A DNA stretch of 64,000 nucleotides, taken from positions 1 through 64,000 of the forward strand of contig CAJYOI010000009.1 of assembly GCA_913776045.1 (NCBI GenBank), written 5' to 3'. The stretch comes from an uncultured Sphingomonas sp. (GTDB lineage Bacteria > Pseudomonadota > Alphaproteobacteria > Sphingomonadales > Sphingomonadaceae). The notes under the pieces were generated by a model, which saw nothing but the letters and a program-made list of their open reading frames with translations, ran no database searches and was not told the DNA's origin. Both the position numbers and the translations under genes were made by a program. Shown one piece after another: positions 56,129 through 64,000 of the stretch; the stretch's first letter is position 1; the number at the start of each line of letters is the position of its first letter.

Positions 56129-57594
56129 TAAGAAGCCGGGAAGCGCTATGGCTGGTGGCAGCGATGCTCCTCGTCGTGCTGCCGCTCGTCTGGCCGGCGA
56201 TCCCGCCGCTCAATGACCTGCCGGAACATATCGGCCGCTATCACATCGCTGCGACGATCGACCGTTCGCCGGAGTTGCAGCGCGCGTGGGCCTATCACTG
56301 GCAGCTGATCGGCAATCTGGGCGTGGACCTGCCGGTGATAGCCATTGCGCCGTGGATTGGCGTCGAACGCGCCACGAAACTCGTCGTGATGCTGATCCCC
56401 GCCGCCTTTGTCGCCGGACTGTGGACGATCGGGCACGTGCGCGATCGGCCGGTGCCTCCGCTCGCCGGCTTCGCCTTCGCGCTCGCCTATAGCCACGCCT
56501 TTTCGCTGGGGTTCGTCAACTTCGCCCTGTCGGTGTCTCTGTCGTTCTTCGCGCTGGCGGGATGGATCGCGCTCCACGACAGGCCGTTCATCCGCGTGCT
56601 CGTATTCGTGCCTGTGTCTTGGGCTCTCTGGATCGCGCACAGCTCCGGTTGGGGCATGTTCGGGCTGATGGCATGGGCGAGCGCGATGATGCTCGAGCGC
56701 GAGCGTGAGCTTGGCTGGGGGGCCTCCATCCGCAACGCCACGCTGGCCAGCTTGGCGCTGGCGACGCCCCTCCTCACCATGATCGGCAGCGACGGGCCGG
56801 CGATCGCGCCATTCTGGATCTGGCCGTCGAAGGCCAGCGCCATCGCATCTTTGGTCCGCGATCGATGGCAGTGGTTCGATGTCGCCAGCGCCTGCATCGT
56901 AGTGCTGCTGGTCCGGACCGCCCTGCGTCATCGCGACTGGCGTTGCGACGCGGTGATCGCCGCGCCCGGCGCTATCCTGCTGCTCGCCTTCGTCACCCTG
57001 CCCCATGGAGCGATCGGCGGTGCCTATGTCGATATGCGCGTCTTGGCACCGGCCTGCGCGCTGCTGCTCTGGTCCGTTCGGATCGAGTCGCTGCGAACCG
57101 CCCGGCGCCTCTTCGCCGCCGGGGCCGCCTTCCTCGCCATCCGTATGCTTGCGACGACCCTCAGCTATGCAAGCTTCGCGGCGGTTTGGGAGGAGACGCA
57201 GGCTGCGATCCCGGCCATGCCCCGCGGCGCGCGCGTGCTGAGCCTGGTCGCCGAACCCTGCACATCGACATGGCGTTCCGACCGGCTGGGCCATCTGGCC
57301 GGCCTCGCCATCACCCGCCGCGACGTGTTCGAAAACGGCGCCTGGGCGATCGCGGGTCAGCAGTCACTCCGCATCCGCGGCGACGCCGATCCGGTCTATC
57401 GCACCGACCCATCGCAGCTCGTCTATCCCGCGGGCTGCTTGCCCGACACGACCGATCGCAATCGCGCACTTGCCGCGTTCGATCGCCGCTATTTCACGCA
57501 CGTCTGGCTGATCGGTCTGCCGGGCCCGGTGCCGGCAGACCTGCGCCCGGTCTTTCGCAACGCGCGCTCGACGCTATACCGGGTCGTCCGCTGA
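56125..57594 (+). CDS. GT-C-like polytopic membrane protein, paralogue 2
   Basis: A 489-residue protein, ATG 56125 overlapping the previous stop. It repeats the family layout: PPLNDLPEHIGRY in the first loop, HWQLIGNLGVDLPV, SLGFVNFALSVSLSFF, IAHSSGWGMFGL and GGAYVDMRVLAP. The soluble end carries PRGARVLSLVAEPC and TRRDVFENGAW. It is more diverged than paralogues 1 and 3 in its last 100 residues, which may set its acceptor. Confidence 0.72.
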   Translation: MIRSREALWLVAAMLLVVLPLVWPAIPPLNDLPEHIGRYHIAATIDRSPELQRAWAYHWQLIGNLGVDLPVIAIAPWIGVERATKLVVMLIPAAFVAGLWTIGHVRDRPVPPLAGFAFALAYSHAFSLGFVNFALSVSLSFFALAGWIALHDRPFIRVLVFVPVSWALWIAHSSGWGMFGLMAWASAMMLERERELGWGASIRNATLASLALATPLLTMIGSDGPAIAPFWIWPSKASAIASLVRDRWQWFDVASACIVVLLVRTALRHRDWRCDAVIAAPGAILLLAFVTLPHGAIGGAYVDMRVLAPACALLLWSVRIESLRTARRLFAAGAAFLAIRMLATTLSYASFAAVWEETQAAIPAMPRGARVLSLVAEPCTSTWRSDRLGHLAGLAITRRDVFENGAWAIAGQQSLRIRGDADPVYRTDPSQLVYPAGCLPDTTDRNRALAAFDRRYFTHVWLIGLPGPVPADLRPVFRNARSTLYRVVR

Positions 57595-57638
57595 TCGGCC
57601 TTGCCGCGGGGGCGCCCCCACCCTTATGGACGATTGCG

Positions 57639-59285
57639 ATGCAGACGCCGGCCGATACCCCGCTTCGTTGGTGGCAGACCCGCGCGTTCGTCGTCTTCGT
57701 CGCGCTGGCGACGGCCATCCCGCTGCTGATCCCCGACATCGCCCCGCTGGTCGATCTGCCGGGGCATATGGCGCGGTACCGCGTCCAGTTGGCGCATGAC
57801 AGCGCGGCGTGGCTGAACGACTGGTATGATTTTCGCTGGCAGCTGATCGGCAACCTGGGGCTCGACCTGCTGATCGAGCCGCTGGCGCCGATCTTCGGCC
57901 TCGAACTGGCGGTCAAGCTGATCGTGCTGACGATCCCGCCGCTGACCGCGGTCGGGTTCCTGTGGATCGCCCGCGAAGTCCATGGCCGCATCCCGGCGAC
58001 CGCGCTGTTCGCGCTGCCGCTGGCATATAGCTATCCCTTCCACTTCGGCTTCGTGAACTTCGCGCTGTCTATGGCACTGGCGCTGAACGCCTTCGCCTTG
58101 TGGCTGCGGCTGGCGCGGCTGGGCAGGTTTCGGCTGCGGGCGATCCTGTTCGTGCCGATCGGGCTTATCCTGTGGGTGTGCCACACGTTCGGTTGGGGCG
58201 TGCTGGGCGTGCTCGCCTTCTCCGCCGAGCTGATCCGCGAGCATGACAAGGCGACCGAGCGCGGCGTCGTCGCGCGGTGGGTGCGGCCGTGGTTCATGGC
58301 GGGCATCCACTGCCTGCCGCTCGCGCCGCCTGCGCTGCTGATGCTGATGTGGCGCAGCGGCGGGCATGTGACGGGGCAGACCGGCGACTGGTTCAACTGG
58401 CGCCAGAAGGTCAATTGGGTGACGATGGTGCTGCGCGACCGGTGGATGCCGTTCGACATCGCTTCGGTCGCCGTGCTGCTGTTCGTGCTGCTGAAGTCGG
58501 TGCGCGACCCGACCGTCCAGTACTCGCGCAACCTGACGCTGTCGGCGCTGTTTCTGCTGGCGGTCTTCATCCTGCTGCCGCGGATCGTATTCGGATCGGC
58601 CTATGCCGACATGCGGCTGGCGCCGTTCATGATCGGCATCGCGCTGATCGCCATCCGCCCGCGGCCGGGCACGACGGCGCGCGGGGTCGGCATGCTGGCA
58701 CTGGCGGGCCTCGCCTTCTTCGTCGCCCGCACCGCGGCGACGACGGTCAGCTTCTGGCATTACGACAAGAGTTACGACCGCGAACTGGCCGCACTGGAGA
58801 AGCTGCCGAAGGGCGCGCGGCTGGTCAGCTTCGTCGGCGAGACCTGCTATAACCAGTGGACGATGACGCGGTTGCAGCATCTGCCCGGCATGGCGATGGT
58901 GCGGCGCCTGGCCTTCACCAACGACCAATGGTCGATGCCCGGCGCGCAGCTGCTGACGGTCAAATATCAGGCCGGCCGGCCGTTCAACCACGACCCGTCG
59001 GAGATCGTGACGACCACCCAGTGCCCGACCGAATGGTGGCGCCCGGTGTCGATCAGCTTGGTGCGTTTCCCGCGCGACGCGTTCGATTACGTCTGGCTGA
59101 TCAGCCCGCCCAATTACGACAAACGGCTGGAGCAGGGTCTGGTCCCGATCTGGCGCGACGGGACAAGCGCGCTGTTCCGGGTCGACCACAATGTGCCCCC
59201 GGCCGAACTGTCGATCGACGATTGGGGGCCCTACCGCGAGATCCTGCTCAAGCGCCGCGCGGCGCGGCTCAAGCGGTCTTCCTGA
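57639..59285 (+). CDS. GT-C-like polytopic membrane protein, paralogue 3
   Basis: A 548-residue protein, ATG 57639. Same family: APLVDLPGHMARY, RWQLIGNLGLDLLIEPLAP, GFVNFALSMALAL, WVCHTFGWGVLG, SAYADMRLAP, PKGARLVSFVGETC, RRLAFTNDQWS. A longer C-terminal end includes NVPPAELSIDDWGPYREILL and a basic tail. The last 17 bp overlap the convergent FemAB-like gene. It closes the four-gene array. Confidence 0.74.
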   Translation: MQTPADTPLRWWQTRAFVVFVALATAIPLLIPDIAPLVDLPGHMARYRVQLAHDSAAWLNDWYDFRWQLIGNLGLDLLIEPLAPIFGLELAVKLIVLTIPPLTAVGFLWIAREVHGRIPATALFALPLAYSYPFHFGFVNFALSMALALNAFALWLRLARLGRFRLRAILFVPIGLILWVCHTFGWGVLGVLAFSAELIREHDKATERGVVARWVRPWFMAGIHCLPLAPPALLMLMWRSGGHVTGQTGDWFNWRQKVNWVTMVLRDRWMPFDIASVAVLLFVLLKSVRDPTVQYSRNLTLSALFLLAVFILLPRIVFGSAYADMRLAPFMIGIALIAIRPRPGTTARGVGMLALAGLAFFVARTAATTVSFWHYDKSYDRELAALEKLPKGARLVSFVGETCYNQWTMTRLQHLPGMAMVRRLAFTNDQWSMPGAQLLTVKYQAGRPFNHDPSEIVTTTQCPTEWWRPVSISLVRFPRDAFDYVWLISPPNYDKRLEQGLVPIWRDGTSALFRVDHNVPPAELSIDDWGPYREILLKRRAARLKRSS

Positions 59286-60408
59286 ACGGGGTCATCTCGC
59301 CGAGAAACGCCTGTTCCTCCTCGACCGCCAGCCGCTCGCGCTCCAGGAAATCGGCGACCGCACGGCGGAAGTTCGGGTCCGGCAGGTAATGCGCCGACCA
59401 GGTCGGGACGGGCGTATAGCCGCGCGCCAGCTTGTGCTCGCCCTGCGCCCCGGCCTCGACCGTCTTGAGGCCCCGAGCAATGGCGGCGTCGATCGCCTGG
59501 TAGTAGCAGAGCTCGAAGTGAAGGAAGGGCACGTCCTCCACGCAGCCCCAATAGCGGCCGTAGAGCGTGTCCGCGCCGATCAGGTTGAGCGCCCCGGCGA
59601 TCGGGCGTCCGTCGCGCTCGGCGAGGATCAGCAGGCACTGGTCCGCCATCCGCTCGCCCAGCAGCGAGAAGAAGGCGCGGGTCAGGTACGGCGTCCCCCA
59701 TTTGCGGCTGCCGGTGTCCTGGTAGAAAACCCAGAAGGCGTCCCAATGCGCCTCGGTAATCTCGGCGCCGGTCAGGTGGCGGATGGTCAGCCCCTCGATG
59801 GCGCCTGTGCGTTCCTTGCGGATCGCCTTGCGCTTGCGGCTGGCGAGGTCGGTCAGGAAATCGTCGAAGCTGCCATAGCCGCGGTTCGCCCAGTGGAACT
59901 GCGTGCCTTCGCGGATCAGCCAACCGGCGGCCTCGAACAACGGCAGCTGATCGGGGCTGACGAAGGTCGCGTGAGCGGAGGACAGTTGGTGCTGATCGAC
60001 CACCGCCTCCACCGCCGCGATCAGCGCGGGCGCGGATGCGGCGTCGCGCATCAGCAGCCGCGGCCCCGGCACCGGCGAAAAGGGCACCGCGACCTGGAGC
60101 TTGGGGTAATAGCGACCCCCGGCCCGCTCCCACGCATCGGCCCAGGCATGGTCGAAGACATATTCGCCCTGGCTGTGGCTCTTGGCATAGGCCGGCGCGA
60201 CGCCCGCGATCTGCCCGTCGGCGCCATCGATGACGACCGGCACCGGCTGCCACCCGGCGCGCGCGGTGGCGGAGCCGGACTCCTCCAGGATCGACAGGAA
60301 GGCGTGGCTGACGAACGGATTACCGGCACCGGCGCAGGCGTCCCACTGGTCGGCGGGAATGGCGCGGACGCCATCGGCGATGCGGGCGGTGACAGGAGTG
60401 GAGCTCAC
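59269..60408 (-). CDS. FemAB/GNAT-like acyltransferase (peptidogalycan family)
   Basis: A 379-residue protein with two GNAT-like folds. GEYVFDHAWADAWERAGGRY and YYPKLQVAVPFSPVPGPRLL (about 80-120) are typical of the DUF482/peptidogalycan group, and LASRKRKAIRKER plus HFELCYYQAIDAAI complete it. The group is thought to transfer acyl or aminoacyl groups. It converges on and overlaps paralogue 3 by 17 bp. Confidence 0.85.
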   Translation of the reverse strand: MSSTPVTARIADGVRAIPADQWDACAGAGNPFVSHAFLSILEESGSATARAGWQPVPVVIDGADGQIAGVAPAYAKSHSQGEYVFDHAWADAWERAGGRYYPKLQVAVPFSPVPGPRLLMRDAASAPALIAAVEAVVDQHQLSSAHATFVSPDQLPLFEAAGWLIREGTQFHWANRGYGSFDDFLTDLASRKRKAIRKERTGAIEGLTIRHLTGAEITEAHWDAFWVFYQDTGSRKWGTPYLTRAFFSLLGERMADQCLLILAERDGRPIAGALNLIGADTLYGRYWGCVEDVPFLHFELCYYQAIDAAIARGLKTVEAGAQGEHKLARGYTPVPTWSAHYLPDPNFRRAVADFLERERLAVEEEQAFLGEMTPFRKTA

Positions 60409-60507
60409 GCTGGCGTATCTAGGGAGCCGATCGGCCCGCGGGAATGGGGGCGAAGGTCACGAAGTTCACACCAAGAGCGGGTTTTTCCGCGCTGCCCGCC
60501 CCCGTAC

Positions 60508-60583
60508 CGTGCTCCGGCGCAGGCCGGAGCGGTGGCATGCGCGAGGCTTCGACCGCCAACGCTCCGGCCTACGCCGGAGCACG
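60508..60583. repeat. Palindromic intergenic repeat, family 3
   Basis: CGTGCTCCGGCGCAGGCCGG at the left and an inverted copy CCGGCCTACGCCGGAGCACG at the right, 76 bp overall. It sits in the 296-bp gap between the FemAB-like start and the small membrane gene. Nothing else recognisable is in that gap. Confidence 0.7.
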
Positions 60584-60704
60584 ATCCTACTTACCCGTTG
60601 GGGTCTTGGATTAATTCAGCTGTCAAAGAGAGTCGGCGTGTCAGCCGCGGATTACCCAGCAGATGTTTTCCAACATTGCTAGGCGCTCTGCCTTAAACGC
60701 ACCG

Positions 60705-60869
60705 CTAATCGCTAATGCGCCAACGTTGTTTGATCGCAGGCGCATACCAGCCGGCAACGAAAGCTACAGGCATTGCAACGAGAACGCCGAGTAAGCCGAA
60801 ATTTTTCCATAAGATGGCGGTAATAATCACTCCGGTCATGTGGACCGCGAACTTCCAAACGAACTTCAT
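60705..60869 (-). CDS. 54-residue membrane protein
   Basis: A short gene: ATG 60869, with AGGAA six bases upstream, and TAG at 60707-60705. The product starts MKFVWKFAVHMTGVIITAIL and has two hydrophobic stretches (about 6-20 and 24-42) and a basic end (KQRWRISD). Codon use is less GC-rich than its neighbours. The function is unknown. The ribosome site and membrane profile favour a real gene. Confidence 0.5.
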   Translation of the reverse strand: MKFVWKFAVHMTGVIITAILWKNFGLLGVLVAMPVAFVAGWYAPAIKQRWRISD

Positions 60870-60934
60870 CTGCAGTTCCTAAGCGGTCACAACACTGTCA
60901 GCTATCGGGAATAGAGGGTCATCAAACAAGCCCC

Positions 60935-62206
60935 TCACCCCTCCCCTGGCACCACCATCCGCACATCCCGCTGCGGCACGGGCACCGTCACCCCATGCTC
61001 CCCAAACAGCGCCCAGATGCGCTTGAGCACATCGGCCTTCACATTGCCGACGCCGCCTTCGGGATCGCTGATCCACACGCGGACCTCATATTCCAGCGCA
61101 TAGTCGCCGAACGCGGTCATCCAGACTGCCGACGGCGGGTGGTTCAGCACCCGCCCGCTGTCCTTCGCCGCGCGGGCCATCAGGCTTTCGGCCAGGTCGA
61201 CGTCGCTGTCGTAAGCGATCTTCACCGGAATCGCGATGCGCACGTTGCGGTCGGAGAAGGACCAGTTCTCCACCTCCTGCGTCATCAGGATCTCGTTCGG
61301 GATCAGGTGCTCCTTGCCCTCGCGGGTGATGACGCTGACCGCGCGGACGCCGATCTTGTTGACCCAGCCGAAACTCTCGCCGACCGCGATGACGTCGCCG
61401 GGCTTCACCGACCGGTCCATCAGCAGGATGATGCCGGCGATCAGGTTGCCGACGGTCTTCTGCAACCCGAAACCGATCGCTAAGCCGAAGGCGCCGCCGA
61501 AGACCGCGAAGGTCGTGAGGTCGATGCCGAGCGCATCGATGCCGAAGAAGAAGGCGGTGACGAGCAGCGCGATGCCGGCGAGCTTCTGGATCAGCAGGCG
61601 CTGGGTCGCATCCAGCGTCTTCGTCCGCCCCAAGGCCTGGGCGATCGCGCGGTTGATGACGCGGACGATCGCCAACAGGACGACGACGGTCAGCAGCAGC
61701 GTGAGGAGCGACCAGAGCGACACGCGCCGCCGCCCGACGTCGATACCGATCGCGTCCAGGGTACTCGTGATCGGCTCGTACCCCCCGACCGAGCGGCCGA
61801 GGATCGCGACGAAGACCAGTGCGCCGACCGTCCACGCCATCCACGACGGCAACCTTACCGCGCGCAGCAGGGTGAGGACCAGCATCGCGGTCGCCGCCCC
61901 CAGCGCGACGCCGATGCCGATGCTGGCGAGCGTCGCCCACGGGTAGCCTTGCGCGATGATCGCGAGCAGCAGCGCGGCGGTGCCGTGGCGGACAAGGCTG
62001 CACAGCCGGGTTTCGACCGATTCCCCGGCGTCCCCGACGCGGTCGTGCCAGATTTCGGTCAGCGGCGGGCCGATGCGGCGCCCGGCATACCAGCCGGCGA
62101 GCAGCGCCAGCAGGACGAGGCCGAGCGCGATCGCCGCCTGTGTCAGATCGTCGCCGCCGGGACGCAACAGGCCGAGGTCGGCCAGCCAGGACTCGATCTG
62201 CGTCAC
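60935..62206 (-). CDS. MscS-family mechanosensitive ion channel
   Basis: A 423-residue protein, GTG 62206 overlapping the upstream stop (GTGA). The pore helix and hinge read FGGAFGLAIGFGLQKTVGNL, the MscS TM3 signature, and DRSVKPGDVIAVGESFGWV starts the soluble beta domain. Four more helices precede TM3. It releases solutes on osmotic downshock. It is encoded with metC-like and sulfurtransferase genes in an overlapping run. Confidence 0.93.
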   Translation of the reverse strand: MTQIESWLADLGLLRPGGDDLTQAAIALGLVLLALLAGWYAGRRIGPPLTEIWHDRVGDAGESVETRLCSLVRHGTAALLLAIIAQGYPWATLASIGIGVALGAATAMLVLTLLRAVRLPSWMAWTVGALVFVAILGRSVGGYEPITSTLDAIGIDVGRRRVSLWSLLTLLLTVVVLLAIVRVINRAIAQALGRTKTLDATQRLLIQKLAGIALLVTAFFFGIDALGIDLTTFAVFGGAFGLAIGFGLQKTVGNLIAGIILLMDRSVKPGDVIAVGESFGWVNKIGVRAVSVITREGKEHLIPNEILMTQEVENWSFSDRNVRIAIPVKIAYDSDVDLAESLMARAAKDSGRVLNHPPSAVWMTAFGDYALEYEVRVWISDPEGGVGNVKADVLKRIWALFGEHGVTVPVPQRDVRMVVPGEG

Positions 62207-63399
62207 CGCGCGGCGGCGGCCCAGGCGGCGAACCCGCGCTCCAGATCGGCGATCAGGTCGGCGGGATCTTCGAGCCCGATGTTGAGGCGGACGAGCGGCC
62301 CGCGGTTCCAGCGCGTGGCGGTGCGATAGCGCGCGGGATCGACCGGGATCGCCAGGCTTTCGAACCCGCCCCAGCTGTAGCCGATACCGAACAATTCCAG
62401 CGCGTCGATCAGCGCGGCGCGCTCGGCCTCTCCACCCGAGACCAGTTCGAACGCGAACAGCCCCGCCCCGCAGGTGAAGTCGCGGTGGAAATATTCGCTG
62501 CCCGGACAATCGGCGAGCGCAGGGTGTAGGACGGCGGCGACTTCGCTGCGGGTCTTGAGCCAGCGGGCGATCTCCAGCGCGCTGTCGGCATGGCGATCGA
62601 GCCGCAGCGCCATCGTGCGCAGGCCCCGGCTGCCGAGCCAGGCGTCGTCGGGCGACACCGTCTGGCCGAGTTGAAAGCTGGTATCACGCAGCGCCGGCCA
62701 GTGCTCGGCGGTCGAGGTGACCGAGCCGAGCATCGTGTCGGAATGGCCGGTGACGTATTTAGTGCAGGCGAGGATCGAAAGATCGATGCCCAGCGCCATC
62801 GCCGGCAGCCGTAGCGGCGTCGCCCAGGTGTTGTCGAGCAGCGTGACCACCTCGCGCGCCTTGGCGGCGGCAACGATGGCGGGGATGTCCTGCACCTCGA
62901 ACGTCAGGCTGCCGGGGCTTTCGAGGAAGATCGCGCGGGTGTTCGGCCCGATCAGGTCCGCGATGCCGGCCCCGATCATCGGGTCGTAGAAGCGCGTCGT
63001 GATCCCCATCCGCTTCAACAGGCCGTTCGCCAGGTTGCGGGTCGGGTCGTAGGTGCTGTCGACCAGCAACAGCTCGTCGCCCGGCGAGAGAACGCTGAGC
63101 AATGCGGCGGCGATGGCGGCGACGCCCGAGGGGTAGAGGAACGTCGCCTCCGCGCCCGGTTCGAGTTCGGTCAGCGCGTCGGCTAGGCTCCACTGGGTGG
63201 GCGTCCCGCGGCGGCCGTAGAACAGGCGGTGGTGGGTGTCTTTCGCCGCACTCGCGCGCAGATGGGCGACCGATTCGTAGAGGATGGTCGACGCGCGCCA
63301 CACGGGGGCGCTGACGATGCCTTGCGTCCATTCCGGCCGCCGCCCGGCGCGGACGACCCGCGTCCCGGCACCGGCGTTGCTGGGGGTGTCACCGCTCAT
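62203..63399 (-). CDS. metC: Trans-sulfuration enzyme, cystathionine beta-lyase type
   Basis: A 398-residue PLP enzyme of the Cys/Met metabolism family. YGRRGTPTQWSLADAL, FLYPSGVAAIAAAL, LLDNTWATPL and the PLP-lysine region ACTKYVTGHSDTMLGS are all conserved. The GHSD after the Lys and overall form favour MetC-type cystathionine beta-lyase. It overlaps its neighbours by 4 bp on both sides. Confidence 0.9.
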   Translation of the reverse strand: MSGDTPSNAGAGTRVVRAGRRPEWTQGIVSAPVWRASTILYESVAHLRASAAKDTHHRLFYGRRGTPTQWSLADALTELEPGAEATFLYPSGVAAIAAALLSVLSPGDELLLVDSTYDPTRNLANGLLKRMGITTRFYDPMIGAGIADLIGPNTRAIFLESPGSLTFEVQDIPAIVAAAKAREVVTLLDNTWATPLRLPAMALGIDLSILACTKYVTGHSDTMLGSVTSTAEHWPALRDTSFQLGQTVSPDDAWLGSRGLRTMALRLDRHADSALEIARWLKTRSEVAAVLHPALADCPGSEYFHRDFTCGAGLFAFELVSGGEAERAALIDALELFGIGYSWGGFESLAIPVDPARYRTATRWNRGPLVRLNIGLEDPADLIADLERGFAAWAAAAR

Positions 63400-64000
63400 C
63401 GTCCGGTTTCCTTGGGCGTCGTGGCATCGCTGCCCCAATCGGCCCAGGACCCGCCGTAAAGCGCGGCGTCGCGCCCGAGCAGGTGGAGGCCGAAGACGAG
63501 CGAGCAGGCGGTGACGCCCGATCCGCAGGTGGTGGTTATGGGCACATCGAGATCGACGCCCGCGTTCGTGAAGGCGGCAGCGAGCGCGTCGCCGTGTTTC
63601 CAGGTGCCATCGGCTTCGTAGAGTGTGGCGTAATGGACGTTGCGCGCGCCCGGGATGTGGCCCGGGACGACGCCCGGCCGCGGCTCGGGCTCTTCGCCGG
63701 CGAAGCGTGCGGGGGAGCGCGCGTCGACGATCTGGTCGGTGGTCGTGCGGACATCGTCCTTGTCGCGCAGGGACTCGACGACGCGGGCGATCGTCGTGGC
63801 GCCGAGAGTGATGCCCTCCCCTGCCTCCAGCGGTCGCCCTTCGCTGCGCCACTTGGCGAGGCCGCCGTCGAGGATCGCGACCGACTTGGCGCCTGACGAT
63901 TTCAGCAGCCACCAGCCGCGGGCGGCGGTCTTCAGCGGGCTGTCGTCATAGACGACATAGGCCGTATTCGGGTCGATCGCGACGGCTCCGGGCTTCACGG
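63396..64000 (-). CDS. sseA: 3-mercaptopyruvate sulfurtransferase, C-terminal part (cut by window edge)
   Basis: The frame is open to the right edge, about 201 codons, so the N-terminus lies outside. The second rhodanese domain is visible with DARSPARFAGEEPEPRPG, GHIPGARNVHY and the catalytic Cys in TTTCGSGVTACS. CGSGVT is the active loop of SseA-type enzymes, which move sulfur from 3-mercaptopyruvate. Its end overlaps the metC-like start (ATGA), so both belong to one sulfur amino-acid unit. Confidence 0.9.
   Translation of the reverse strand, partial: VKPGAVAIDPNTAYVVYDDSPLKTAARGWWLLKSSGAKSVAILDGGLAKWRSEGRPLEAGEGITLGATTIARVVESLRDKDDVRTTTDQIVDARSPARFAGEEPEPRPGVVPGHIPGARNVHYATLYEADGTWKHGDALAAAFTNAGVDLDVPITTTCGSGVTACSLVFGLHLLGRDAALYGGSWADWGSDATTPKETGR

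Noticed and set aside
57624-59189. A 521-codon minus-strand frame over paralogue 3
   Set aside because: The plus-strand frame encodes the family motifs and membrane helices; the antisense product is Arg/Gln-rich and unlike any protein I know.

Overview
The window is a high-GC chromosomal segment from an alphaproteobacterium, most likely Sphingomonas or a close sphingomonad. Pointers are the large TonB-dependent receptor, the petABC genes, a Coq4 homologue, an S46 peptidase, frequent 4-base ATGA/GTGA gene overlaps and dispersed palindromic repeats. I see no rRNA, tRNA, CRISPR array, intact insertion sequence or prophage.

Layout. 1-996: the N-terminal part of a sucrose-phosphate-synthase-type glycosyltransferase, cut by the window edge. 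1425-13036: a catabolic island for quinate/shikimate-type compounds. It holds a shikimate/quinate dehydrogenase homologue, a TonB receptor, a TetR regulator, two secreted esterases, a secreted beta-propeller protein, a fused 3-dehydroshikimate dehydratase (QuiC-like) and an MFS transporter. A shared 16-bp inverted repeat lies in front of three transcription units and, at two of them, fits exactly between plausible -35 and -10 boxes. 13229-16664: an ABC ATPase with two permeases. 16690-17535: a small gene graveyard (sigma-54 activator remnant, TonB-receptor remnant) before a kgtP-like MHS transporter. 19211-22095: terminator-like hairpins and the petABC (cytochrome bc1) operon. 22281-31562: trmL, a decayed hydrolase, a low-GC orphan gene, hemF, membrane proteins, lipB, a Met/Asn/Thr-rich lipoprotein, queE and queC.

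31738-43515: two tandem soluble chemotaxis-type receptors with nearly identical signalling halves, recF, coq4, dnaN, a phosphoglycerate-mutase-family phosphatase, rlmN and a DUF3857/transglutaminase protein. 43573-52980: a TSUP exporter, a cytochrome b plus molybdopterin oxidoreductase pair, a CitE-like lyase, cyclopropane fatty acid synthase, an S46 peptidase, a MATE exporter and argG. 53012-59285: four consecutive large membrane proteins. Three are paralogues of one family and one resembles STT3-type GT-C enzymes; this is the best candidate here for an undescribed system. 59269-64000: a FemAB-like acyltransferase, a 54-residue membrane protein, an MscS channel, a cystathionine beta-lyase-type enzyme and a 3-mercaptopyruvate sulfurtransferase cut by the right edge.

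How the parts connect. The first island reads as an import-and-degrade module: the receptor brings an aromatic or quinate ester across the outer membrane, periplasmic esterases cleave it, the MFS carrier imports the cyclitol acid, and the dehydrogenase and dehydratase lead towards protocatechuate. Most of the rest is housekeeping: respiration, cofactor synthesis (haem, lipoate, queuosine), tRNA/rRNA methylation, replication and repair, and amino-acid synthesis.
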